DNA of 64,000 bases from a virus. The DNA is taken from IMG/VR virus record IMGVR_UViG_3300025913_000027, positions 1-64,000 of that record, one strand, 5' to 3'. The position numbers and the translations under genes are program-made. This document shows positions 8,104-14,846 of this stretch, piece after piece. Position 1 is the stretch's first letter, and the number at the start of each line of letters is the position of its first letter. The notes beneath the pieces were generated by a model, which did no database searches, had not been told where the DNA came from, and saw only the letters and a list, made by a program, of their open reading frames with translations.

Positions 8104-8425
8104 CTCCGTGCGCTATCTCATTGATCGTGAGCCCGCCTTGCGGCACGACGTACTTGATCAGCGCAGGCTCGATAGGTTCGACCACGCTAACCGCCATCGG
8201 CGGTTGGATCGGCGTGAGCAACATCACCTCGACCACGCCGCCCTGCTTGAGAAGCTTGAGTTCGGCGCTGTTCGGCTTCCACGTGCTGACGAGCTGAATG
8301 ATCTTGCTCTCCCCGTAGGTCTCAGCTCGTACTTGAAGATCGCCGCACTCGCCGTCTTTCTCGGCGTTCCAGTTGTCCGGTTTTTGGTAGTTGTGGGTCG
8401 CTCCGCGCGTAACAGTCGGTCTCAT
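8081..8425 (-). CDS. Hypothetical protein
   Basis: 114 residues of mixed alpha/beta composition (LQVRAETYGESKIIQLVSTW, GGVVEVMLLTPIQPP). Its ATG overlaps the upstream stop as ATGA and its own stop couples to the 7896-8084 gene. No family recognised. Confidence 0.6.
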   Translation of the reverse strand: MRPTVTRGATHNYQKPDNWNAEKDGECGDLQVRAETYGESKIIQLVSTWKPNSAELKLLKQGGVVEVMLLTPIQPPMAVSVVEPIEPALIKYVVPQGGLTINEIAHGDDSHGER

Positions 8426-8631
8426 CGGGTCACCTTCACTTCGGAAATGTGGGCGTGCAGATACGGGACATCCGTCAGGGCGAGCATCAGCCGATCAGCG
8501 AGCGCAGTGCGGAGCGTGTCGGCCTCGTCTTTCGTCAGGACGCCGGGCTCGACGCGGATCAGCGCGCTAAGGTTGATACTGATACGCTCTTTGCTCTTCG
8601 CGTAGACGTTGATCCTACGAACTTGTGCCAT
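8422..8631 (-). CDS. Hypothetical protein
   Basis: 69 residues, beginning MAQVRRINVYAKSKERISIN, with a helical middle (LTKDEADTLRTALADRLM). It overlaps the upstream gene by 17 bases and the downstream gene as ATGA. Function unknown. Confidence 0.6.
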   Translation of the reverse strand: MAQVRRINVYAKSKERISINLSALIRVEPGVLTKDEADTLRTALADRLMLALTDVPYLHAHISEVKVTR

Positions 8632-8893
8632 GGGGTCTCCGGTTATAGTTCACCGCCTTCAATGCTTCGTAGACAAGATGCCAGACGTGCAGAGCGAGGC
8701 GCGGATAGTTGTTGACACTTCCTGACCTGTTTACGGTCCGTTTGTCAAGAGCCTCTTTATTCCGACCGCGATATGTGCAGACTTGGTAGTCGCCCCGCTC
8801 ATGACTACCACCGACGTTGCAGATTGTCAGCCGGGCAATCTCAGTTATCTTGCGCGTGATCGCGGAATGTAGCTCGACCCGAACGACGATCAT
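8615..8893 (-). CDS. Conserved phage protein of unknown function
   Basis: 92 residues. The pattern (VELHSAITRKITEIARLTICNVG, GDYQVCTYRG, YPRLALHVWHLVYEAL) is one I recognise as recurring in small proteins of unrelated siphoviruses, often near DUF2800/DUF2815 replication genes. No biochemical function is known to me. Coupled as ATGA to the nuclease gene upstream. Confidence 0.65.
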   Translation of the reverse strand: MIVVRVELHSAITRKITEIARLTICNVGGSHERGDYQVCTYRGRNKEALDKRTVNRSGSVNNYPRLALHVWHLVYEALKAVNYNRRPHGTSS

Positions 8894-10191
8894 GTGAAGT
8901 CATCCTCATCGTCTTCATCGGTCGTCATAAATTCGTTCTGGGCGTCGTCGAGCGCACTTACCGCCTCGCGCGGATCGTACATCGGTGCAATGGTCAGCAC
9001 GCCACTCGGCATGAAGGCGTACTCGCTAACCGCCTGCTTGACGAGCTTGCGCTGTTCCTTACCGACGCCGAGCTTCTCAAGTTGAGCCGGAGACTTCATC
9101 TTCGGCGCGACCCAGATATCCGCGTCATCAATCCCGATCTCATTGACGAGTTTTTCCTGTAGCGCAACAGGATCAATCAGACGGCGTTTTGCCCGACCCC
9201 GCACGAGCTTCCACTCGGGCTCGTCGAACTCGCCGACCACGTTTCCGTTCTCAAGCTCACGCTGGATATCGGCCTTGATGCTATTGCACCATGCCTCGAT
9301 AACCGGAACCCACTTCGCCTTGTGCGCCAGCTCGACCGTACTCGTCGGCGGAGGCAGCAACGCTGGCGGCTCGTCGTCAGAGAAGTCAGCGCTGGCCTCT
9401 TCGAGCAGCATCCGATCATACTCTTCGCAACGGGTTTTGGCCGCGCACCATAGGCACCAATCGCCAGCACGCAACGGGGCGTTTGGCTTCGAGGTCTCGT
9501 CGGCCGCCTCCTTCATCCTGATCTCGTAGAGCCGCAGCTCGTCAATCGTGTAGCTCTCGGAACGGATCAGGCCCTCGGCGTGCGGCGAGTGCGGCTGGGA
9601 GATCGTGACCGTGACGCCTTCGCAATCGGGATGCTCATGCGCGGCGAGCACGGCGTACTGCTTGAGCTGATCGTTGTCCTTCGCCTCGACGAGTATGTAG
9701 CCGTTCTTGTGATCGACGATGTCAAGCCAGCCATACGGCTCAACGATACGAACGTCAATCGAGCCACCGAAACGGCTGTCCAGCCACGAGCCGTCAAGGT
9801 AGACTTCGGAGTAAACCTCCGGGCTGTAGCGTGTCTCTTTGATGCGGTCGATCTCGTCAATAGTCTGTTGAACACCCTCTACCATCTTCTCGTCGGCGAT
9901 GAACATGAACCATCCGGGGCGAGCTACCTCGGGGTCAAGTGCCTGTGCGCCGGGCGGGTAGAACTCGGTCTCTTCGTCGCCGTCCGCTTTCACGAGGAAT
10001 GTCGAGCCGACGTACTCGCGCGCCTCGTGATGGTCATTGATGATCATGATCTCGATCAGCTTATGCGCCGCCGTCCCGAGCATCGCCGCGTGGTTCGTCG
10101 CCGAACTCTCGTCGCCGATCTTAGCGACCGAGCCCGGGCAGTTCATCCAGCGGTGTGAAGCCGAAGGGGATAGTCTCGCATGCGTGCCCAT
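8890..10191 (-). CDS. DUF2800 family RecB/Cas4-like nuclease
   Basis: 433 residues. The start SASHRWMNCPGSVAKIG is the DUF2800 hallmark. The PD-(D/E)xK core is visible as GSIDVRIVEPYG, then IVDHKNGYILVEAKDNDQLKQYA (roughly residues 155-190), followed by a cysteine cluster CLWCAAKTRC (~245-254) as in Cas4/AddB-type nucleases. The tail is very acidic (TTDEDDEDDFT). In phages, DUF2800 pairs with DUF2815 SSB and a family-A polymerase, all present here. Predicted role is DNA end processing or recombination during replication. AGGAAATTGA precedes the ATG. Confidence 0.85.
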   Translation of the reverse strand: MGTHARLSPSASHRWMNCPGSVAKIGDESSATNHAAMLGTAAHKLIEIMIINDHHEAREYVGSTFLVKADGDEETEFYPPGAQALDPEVARPGWFMFIADEKMVEGVQQTIDEIDRIKETRYSPEVYSEVYLDGSWLDSRFGGSIDVRIVEPYGWLDIVDHKNGYILVEAKDNDQLKQYAVLAAHEHPDCEGVTVTISQPHSPHAEGLIRSESYTIDELRLYEIRMKEAADETSKPNAPLRAGDWCLWCAAKTRCEEYDRMLLEEASADFSDDEPPALLPPPTSTVELAHKAKWVPVIEAWCNSIKADIQRELENGNVVGEFDEPEWKLVRGRAKRRLIDPVALQEKLVNEIGIDDADIWVAPKMKSPAQLEKLGVGKEQRKLVKQAVSEYAFMPSGVLTIAPMYDPREAVSALDDAQNEFMTTDEDDEDDFT

Positions 10192-10211
10192 TCAATTTCC
10201 TGACGTGGTTC

Positions 10212-10240
10212 GGCGCGGAGCCTTCCAAGGCTTCCGCGCC
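10212..10240 (-). terminator. Hairpin between two early genes
   Basis: GGCGCGGA pairs with TCCGCGCC, continued by GCCTT/AAGGC across a one-base bulge, giving a compact 13-bp stem in the gap before the DUF2800 gene. No U-run follows in the leftward direction, so attenuation or mRNA processing is as likely as termination. Confidence 0.45.
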
Positions 10241-10264
10241 AGATGTCTCCAATATCGGCAGAGC

Positions 10265-10618
10265 CTACGCCACATAGGGGAACGTGATCGGCGTGCGGCC
10301 TTTGCGGACATCCCATGCCATATCATCGTCCTTGAAGACCTGATGGCAGCGCTTGTTAATCCAAATCTGGCCACTCGTGCCGTTCGGGATTTCCCACTCG
10401 TCATCCTCGCCGGTCAGCGGCGTGAGAGGCATATGACGAGCGACCTTGTCGAAGACTTCGAGTGTGCGCTCCAAGCTCCCGCCGGAGTGACCATAGCCGA
10501 CTAGAGTTTCCACGAGCGCGGTGACGCTCACGCCGATAGCGCCGTCGTAGTCCGCATCGCTGTCGAAGAGACCGGCTGCACGTAGTTCGGCTTTGGTGTG
10601 TTGAAGCAAGCTACTCAT
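10265..10618 (-). CDS. Conserved phage protein of unknown function
   Basis: 117 residues. I recognise the layout (MSSLLQHTKAELRAAGLFD, DYDGAIGVSVTALVETL, GHSGGSLERTLEVFDKVA, PLTPLTGEDDEW, NKRCHQVFKDDD) from a small protein conserved in many siphoviruses and some myoviruses. Its function is not known to me. Coupled as ATGA to the gene upstream. Confidence 0.7.
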   Translation of the reverse strand: MSSLLQHTKAELRAAGLFDSDADYDGAIGVSVTALVETLVGYGHSGGSLERTLEVFDKVARHMPLTPLTGEDDEWEIPNGTSGQIWINKRCHQVFKDDDMAWDVRKGRTPITFPYVA

Positions 10619-10890
10619 TGTACCTGATCCTGTTCTTTGTACTTGGCAATCCAGTCAAGCTTGGTCGTCTCCAGTCGGCCGACCCAAGTCATGATATTTT
10701 CTGTCATGCTTGAGCGGTCCGACCATTCCTTGGGGTTGGCGTGCTGTATCAAGATGCAAACCTCGGTCACATCTCCAGCCTTCGCTTCCTCCAGCAAATC
10801 TTCGATGAGCTTGATCATGCTGTCCCTGATCTCATTGGAGACCGAGGGCGGCTTCACGGCATGAAGCTGCGTCACCTTGTCAGTAGGCAT
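10615..10890 (-). CDS. Hypothetical protein
   Basis: 91 residues from ATG 10890 (MPTDKVTQLHAVKPP). Helical with an acidic middle (MIKLIEDLLEEAKAGDVTE) and a WVGRLETTKLDWIAKYKEQD end. It overlaps the upstream stop by 11 bases. Function unknown. Confidence 0.6.
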   Translation of the reverse strand: MPTDKVTQLHAVKPPSVSNEIRDSMIKLIEDLLEEAKAGDVTEVCILIQHANPKEWSDRSSMTENIMTWVGRLETTKLDWIAKYKEQDQVQ

Positions 10891-11119
10891 CGGCAGCCTC
10901 CAGATATCGGATATCGACAACTCGATATCCGACCTTAGCTGACATCGTATATCCCGCCGCAGCCGGTTCGATGCGGAGGCGGATTGTCTCCGAACCGTCA
11001 TCGGCAGCGACAATGGCTTCGAGGTTCCCGCTCTTTCCCATCAAGATCACGCTGTAGCCCTCGGCAGGCGTTATCTGCACGTGGTTCTTCGTCAGATGCT
11101 TCACCGTGGCGATGCTCAT
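10880..11119 (-). CDS. Hypothetical beta-rich protein
   Basis: 79 residues, MSIATVKHLTKNHVQITPAE then alternating short strands. ATGA-coupled to the gene upstream. No family recognised. Confidence 0.6.
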   Translation of the reverse strand: MSIATVKHLTKNHVQITPAEGYSVILMGKSGNLEAIVAADDGSETIRLRIEPAAAGYTMSAKVGYRVVDIRYLEAADAY

Positions 11120-11427
11120 GTCGTCTCCTGCGCTTTAATCATCGCCATCCGCATTTCGTGCTGCGCGAGCTTGATCTTCTCCTTGAGACGAGCCTGCTTG
11201 GTTCCGAGGTCCTGTAGCGCCGGACCGAAGCTCTCAAACGGTTCATCGCCGATATGTGTCGCGACCGCGCGCCAGCTCCAGTTCGTTGGATCGAGCTGTT
11301 CGAGCCGGAATTTGAGATCGGTATCGTCCACGACGACCCGAAGCGCACGGGTCGGCACTGCGACCGCTACGACACGCCAGCCGGTCTCTGTCGTGTTGAT
11401 GATCTTGGCAGTCTCTTCGACGTTCAC
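11116..11427 (-). CDS. Hypothetical protein with GTG start
   Basis: 103 residues from GTG 11427, chosen because GTGA overlaps the stop of the upstream gene and GGAGA sits at correct spacing. It has beta-like repeats early (GWRVVAVAVPTRALRVVV) and a C-terminal helix (QARLKEKIKLAQHEMRMAM). Function unknown. Confidence 0.55.
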   Translation of the reverse strand: MNVEETAKIINTTETGWRVVAVAVPTRALRVVVDDTDLKFRLEQLDPTNWSWRAVATHIGDEPFESFGPALQDLGTKQARLKEKIKLAQHEMRMAMIKAQETT

Positions 11428-11594
11428 GTGCGTCTCCGATAGCTGGAGCGCCACGCAAGCAGCTCCCAAGAGCCGATGCGGATGCTTCGAACGCCATCGG
11501 CCCACCTATACCATGTGTCCCTTGACATCATCGGAGCGGTGGTCGTGAAGCTGATGCCCCAACCGAAAATATGACAAATTGGATTGATGGTCAT
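11424..11594 (-). CDS. Small basic hypothetical protein
   Basis: 56 residues from ATG 11594, two bases after the protease stop. Its stop forms GTGA with the next gene. The composition (WYRWADGVRSIRIGSWELLAW) is Trp/Arg rich. Coupling on both sides is the main support. Confidence 0.45.
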   Translation of the reverse strand: MTINPICHIFGWGISFTTTAPMMSRDTWYRWADGVRSIRIGSWELLAWRSSYRRRT

Positions 11595-11595
11595 T

Positions 11596-11985
11596 TTAGT
11601 CGATCTCCGCGAACATCGGTCGGTCGAAGTGATGGACCTCACAGATACGATCCGCGATACGCCGGAAAGCTAGATTGTGCTCGACGCCGGGAGTATCAGT
11701 CCGGGGCTTCGTCGTGCATTGATGAAGATGAGCCATTTCGTGACCCATGATGGCGGCCAGCGTGGGGATGGTCCCAACACAGCGCGCGCTGATCCCGATC
11801 TCGTGTTCGCCCGTGCTCCACTCCTTGTGGTAGCCGGAGATATTGCGGCTCCGCGAAACCTTGAATATCACATCAGAGCTGTCCGGCATATTCCAGCCGT
11901 TGAACGGTTCGGTCTCGGAGAGCAGACGATACATGAGCCTGCACTGCTCGACCGTCAGTGTGAGTTTACGGGAGCGACGGGTCAT
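11596..11985 (-). CDS. SprT-like zinc metallopeptidase
   Basis: 129 residues from ATG 11985, ATGA-coupled to the HIRAN gene upstream. The zinc-binding motif GHEMAHLHQ (HExxH) is followed by a third-ligand candidate in GVEHNLAFRRIADRI. SprT/Spartan-like proteases cut proteins crosslinked to DNA, and short versions occur in phages. The protein is short and lacks the C-terminal zinc ribbon of full-length SprT. Next to HIRAN, a domain linked to damaged or stalled DNA ends, it may form a small DNA-repair pair. The fold call is good; the substrate is unknown. Confidence 0.75.
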   Translation of the reverse strand: MTRRSRKLTLTVEQCRLMYRLLSETEPFNGWNMPDSSDVIFKVSRSRNISGYHKEWSTGEHEIGISARCVGTIPTLAAIMGHEMAHLHQCTTKPRTDTPGVEHNLAFRRIADRICEVHHFDRPMFAEID

Positions 11986-12287
11986 TCGGGGACCTCCCAT
12001 TCTACGACCATCACTCCGGAGCCTGCGAAGCGGGGGTCGCGAGATTTAGTCGCGGTCAGCTTGCGCCCTGCATCCATCAGCGGAGCGACCTCGGCAGCAA
12101 ACCCGCGCGGGAAGTGCCCGAGCTTCTGGGCGAAGATGTAGACCGCGATAGCATTCGGATCATACTGATTGTTCGGCTCACGCTCGACGCGTAGCTGCTG
12201 ACCCGGGGCGAGCTTCGCAATCCAGTTACCCGCCCCGGGGTAGAAGCTGGAGCCGACGATGCTGACCTGTCGTTTCTCCGTTGCCAT
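11982..12287 (-). CDS. HIRAN-domain protein
   Basis: 101 residues from ATG 12287, which forms TGATG with the upstream stop. The HIRAN pattern is clear: VSIVGSSFYPGAGNWIAKL, then LRVEREPNNQYDPNAIAVYI, then LGHFPRGFAAEVAPLMDAG. HIRAN domains bind single-strand 3' ends and usually accompany helicases or nucleases; here the domain stands alone. Placed next to the SprT-like gene, it may act in handling stalled or damaged DNA ends. Confidence 0.85.
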   Translation of the reverse strand: MATEKRQVSIVGSSFYPGAGNWIAKLAPGQQLRVEREPNNQYDPNAIAVYIFAQKLGHFPRGFAAEVAPLMDAGRKLTATKSRDPRFAGSGVMVVEWEVPE

Positions 12288-12880
12288 CAGAACCACTCCT
12301 TGAGTGAATGGGAGACGGCCTCGGCGACTTCGTCGCGCGTAGCGGCGCGGGGAAGGGCATCAACCCAGTTCGAGCCGTAAGGCCAGAATACGCGCGCATG
12401 TTCGCCGTCTCCGTCCGCACGGGGCGTGCGCTCGTTGAGTGTTACCGATCCATCAACGAACAGTGTCTCGTGAATTTCGGAGGCCTCTTGAAAGTACATA
12501 TCGCCGGGCGAGTACAGCTCCGGCCGTTGAGCCTGCAAGGCCACGTTCATGATCGGCGACTTCTCCATGCCGCCGCCCTCGCCAGTCCGGATAGTCGTGA
12601 AGTGGTGCGTGAGCCCATCGCATACGCGATAACGCACGTTGCAGAAGAACCCGGCGACGATCACCGATTTGAAGTGCCACGGATGATCATGGATTGTTGA
12701 GACATTGGGGACGGCGAAACGACTGTTCCAGAGATTGAGCCGGAAACGTTTGGGGGCCTCGGGAGGCCCGAAGTACGTTCGCAGAAACCCGAAGCCCTGC
12801 ACGGTCCACTCATTCTTGGCAAGGGGCGCGCTCATGATGCGGGAGACAAGCGGCTTCAAGTACGTCAGATCGGTCTTCAT
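12287..12880 (-). CDS. Cupin-fold protein
   Basis: 197 residues. Cupin-like motif 1 is IHDHPWHFKSVIVAGFF and motif 2 is YSPGDMYFQEASEIHET, giving histidines for one metal site. Cupins include dioxygenases, isomerases and binding proteins; substrate cannot be read from the sequence. It heads the cupin-HIRAN-protease group with tight coupling. A role in modifying host small molecules or DNA-protein adducts is speculative. Confidence 0.6.
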   Translation of the reverse strand: MKTDLTYLKPLVSRIMSAPLAKNEWTVQGFGFLRTYFGPPEAPKRFRLNLWNSRFAVPNVSTIHDHPWHFKSVIVAGFFCNVRYRVCDGLTHHFTTIRTGEGGGMEKSPIMNVALQAQRPELYSPGDMYFQEASEIHETLFVDGSVTLNERTPRADGDGEHARVFWPYGSNWVDALPRAATRDEVAEAVSHSLKEWF

Positions 12881-12900
12881 GGGGATTGATCTCGAAGGTT

Positions 12901-12926
12901 GGGACGACGCACCATCGCGCCGTCCC
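12901..12926 (-). terminator. GC-rich hairpin after the Ala/Lys-rich gene
   Basis: GGGACGACGC pairs with GCGCCGTCCC (10 pairs including one G-T) around a 6-base loop. It lies between the stop at 12945 and the cupin ATG. No U-run, so a weak terminator or attenuator. Confidence 0.5.
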
Positions 12927-12944
12927 GTATCCTCGCCAACGAAT

Positions 12945-13448
12945 TTACATCAAGTCGTCTTCGGGAGCGGCAGCCGGGGCTCCAGCACCTTCTCCATTCA
13001 AGAGCACCTGACAGGCCTCGGCGACCTTGTCGTAGTTTTCCGGTTTGAGGTCGGTCACCTTGGTCACGCCGCCGCCGTCATCCGAGAGGATGTCGGCCGC
13101 CGATTGCTTGCCGAGGCTCGCATTCGTGGCAACCTGACGGATCAGATCGCGGACCTGATCGATGGTGAACTTGCCGCCCGGGGCCTTGGTGCCAGCGGCG
13201 GGACCTTTCGGAGCGGCAGCAGCGGCGGCTTTCGCCTTGGCAGCCGCGTCAGCTTTGGCTTTCGCCTCCGCGTCGGCTTTTGCCTTTGCAGCGGCTTCGG
13301 CCTTCGCCTTGGCGGCAGCATCCGGGGCAGCGGTCGTGGTCGTGGTCGTGGTCTTCGGAGCGGCAACGGGAGCGGCCCCTCCCTTGATGAGCGCAGCATG
13401 AATATCGCTGAGCTTCTTCGAAATTTCTGTAAGCAGGGCGTCGGACAT
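12945..13448 (-). CDS. Ala/Lys-linker protein with C-terminal helical domain and EDDLM tip
   Basis: 167 residues from ATG 13448. An N-terminal helix (MSDALLTEISKKLSDIHAAL) is followed by a long low-complexity AAKAKAEAAAKAKAD linker and then a folded domain (FTIDQVRDLIRQVATNASLG, GVTKVTDLKPENYDKVAEAC) like small helical domains on phage recombination and SSB-associated proteins. It ends EDDLM, a C-terminal tip shared with three other proteins here. Strong promoter with operator-like inverted repeat upstream. Probably DNA or replication-complex associated. Confidence 0.6.
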   Translation of the reverse strand: MSDALLTEISKKLSDIHAALIKGGAAPVAAPKTTTTTTTAAPDAAAKAKAEAAAKAKADAEAKAKADAAAKAKAAAAAAPKGPAAGTKAPGGKFTIDQVRDLIRQVATNASLGKQSAADILSDDGGGVTKVTDLKPENYDKVAEACQVLLNGEGAGAPAAAPEDDLM

Positions 13449-13495
13449 AGGGGGCAACTCCGATGGGGACAGGGGAAAATTCGCAGTGTGGCCGT

Positions 13496-13532
13496 TCCTA
13501 GCCCGCTCGACGTGCAAATGTCAAGCGGGCTA
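13496..13532 (-). promoter_or_regulatory. Promoter with 9-bp operator-like inverted repeat
   Basis: On the - strand TTGACA (13524-13519), 17-base spacer, CTAGGA. A perfect inverted repeat TAGCCCGCT (13499-13507) / AGCGGGCTA (13524-13532) overlaps the -10 and the edge of the -35, the expected layout of a repressor operator. It drives the Ala/Lys-rich gene. Confidence 0.65.
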
Positions 13533-13546
13533 AGCAGATTTTTATT

Positions 13547-13987
13547 TTAGTGCTGAAAAATCTCGCCACCATCGTACCCGTTGATCGCCTGAGCGGCCTC
13601 TTCTGACGAGACGTAGGGTGTTGCTGCTGTATAGGGCTCGCCACGCTTGGCGCGTGTCGTATCCTCGCCGAGCAGAAGACGGCGCTTAATCTCGCTGCGG
13701 ATAAACGCGGCAGCGACTACGAGATTGGCTACGTTCGAACCGTAGTCCCGAAAGCCATCCCAATCGGCGGGATAGAAGCTTTGGCCGACCTCCAGCGCAA
13801 AGTCGGCGGTCTCTCCGTCGAGCTTCGCCGAGAGGAGCATAAGCTGAGCGATGCCAGCGCCGAGCAACTGATTTTTGGTGCTGTCGGCGCGTTCGTTCGC
13901 GTCACCCCACATCTTGTCTTGTATCGCCACTTCCGTTGCGATGAGCCTGTCGGCCGCTATCCCGGCGGCCTGCTGGATTTCTTTCAT
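13547..13987 (-). CDS. Conserved phage protein of unknown function
   Basis: 146 residues, MKEIQQAAGIAADRLIATEV, then DANERADSTKNQLLGAGIAQLMLLSAKLDGE and FYPADWDGFRDYGS. The (A)NERADxTxxQL pattern recurs in phage early regions to my knowledge, without known function. GGAGAGACC precedes the ATG. Confidence 0.6.
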   Translation of the reverse strand: MKEIQQAAGIAADRLIATEVAIQDKMWGDANERADSTKNQLLGAGIAQLMLLSAKLDGETADFALEVGQSFYPADWDGFRDYGSNVANLVVAAAFIRSEIKRRLLLGEDTTRAKRGEPYTAATPYVSSEEAAQAINGYDGGEIFQH

Positions 13988-14225
13988 AGGTCTCTCCTGT
14001 TAGTGCGAATAGCAGTCGCACGGCGCGATCAAGTTTAACGCTGAGCCGCTTGGCATTGATCAGCTTGATCACATCACGATGCCTAGATTGCGCGAGCGCA
14101 CGCTTCTCGGGATGCGCTGCGTGATAGTTACGCTGCCGAAGTACAGTGCGTTTGACACTACACTCCGGCGAGCATGTTTTGGAGTTACGACGGGGCGTGA
14201 ACTCTATGCCGCACGCGCAGATCAT
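13902..14225 (-). CDS. Small zinc-ribbon/HNH-like protein
   Basis: 107 residues from ATG 14225, ATGA-coupled to the gene upstream. The start CACGIEFTPRRNSKTCSPEC gives a C-x-C...C-x3-C zinc site followed by a basic helix with HPEKRALAQSRHRD. It may be a truncated HNH or DNA-binding zinc ribbon. Its last third overlaps the next gene by 86 bases. Confidence 0.5.
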   Translation of the reverse strand: MICACGIEFTPRRNSKTCSPECSVKRTVLRQRNYHAAHPEKRALAQSRHRDVIKLINAKRLSVKLDRAVRLLFALTGETYERNPAGRRDSGRQAHRNGSGDTRQDVG

Positions 14226-14713
14226 CGGCGGGTCGGCACGACCCACTTGGGTTCATTAGGCACGGGCAGTGGCGTCGCGCAGATCGCCTCAACCCAGACA
14301 TCACCTTTCTCTGTCGTCTTGTACGCCCAGCCCGGGTACTCGGCGCGCTGCTGTTTGGTCGGACGCTCGATCAGTCCGGCCGCGAGCAGGCTTTTGACAA
14401 ACTTCGTATAGGCAGGCGATGTGCGGGACCTCTCCGGCGTGAACGGACCTACGGCGCAATGGAAGTGCATCATCATGTTGATCATCATCGGGGGAGCGCG
14501 GAAAAATGTGTGGGACATAGAAGGGGCTTTCGGTTTGAGATTACGACTGAGAATGCGGTCAACCACGGCAACGAACCGCGCGGCGGTTTTGAGCGAGGCA
14601 ATCCGTCGCGCCTCCATCCGCCGTTTGCGCTCGACCGGCGCTCCGGAATAGCTGACCCAGCAAACCGGATCAACTTCGTAGGCAAGCCGTTTGACGCGGA
14701 GCGAATAGGGCAT
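14222..14713 (-). CDS. Hypothetical protein, possible winged-helix
   Basis: 163 residues from ATG 14713, or 98 from an internal ATG at 14518. The C-terminal part (SPAYTKFVKSLLAAGLIERP, YPGWAYKTTEKGDVWVEAI) reads like a winged-helix unit. The longer N-terminus is basic. The 14713 start is favoured by the promoter placed just above it. Function unknown. Confidence 0.5.
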   Translation of the reverse strand: MPYSLRVKRLAYEVDPVCWVSYSGAPVERKRRMEARRIASLKTAARFVAVVDRILSRNLKPKAPSMSHTFFRAPPMMINMMMHFHCAVGPFTPERSRTSPAYTKFVKSLLAAGLIERPTKQQRAEYPGWAYKTTEKGDVWVEAICATPLPVPNEPKWVVPTRR

Positions 14714-14743
14714 CGGGGTAAAAATCCTCGGTTGGTACTATAG

Positions 14744-14815
14744 GCGGTATATCGAGCCGCGAAAATTGTCAAGAGGGCTCAATCCTCTTGCAATAGTTAA
14801 CATTCGGTGCTAGGA
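14744..14815. promoter_or_regulatory. Divergent promoter region with inverted repeat
   Basis: Leftward: TTGACA (14772-14767), 17 bases, TACCGC. Rightward: TTGCAA (14788-14793), 16 bases, CTAGGA (14810-14815), serving the primase gene. Between them the perfect repeat CAAGAGG (14770-14776) / CCTCTTG (14784-14790) touches both -35 elements, so one regulator could control both directions. Confidence 0.55.
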
Positions 14816-14846
14816 GGACCATCGCCCCCGCCTCCGAAAGGCCCTC

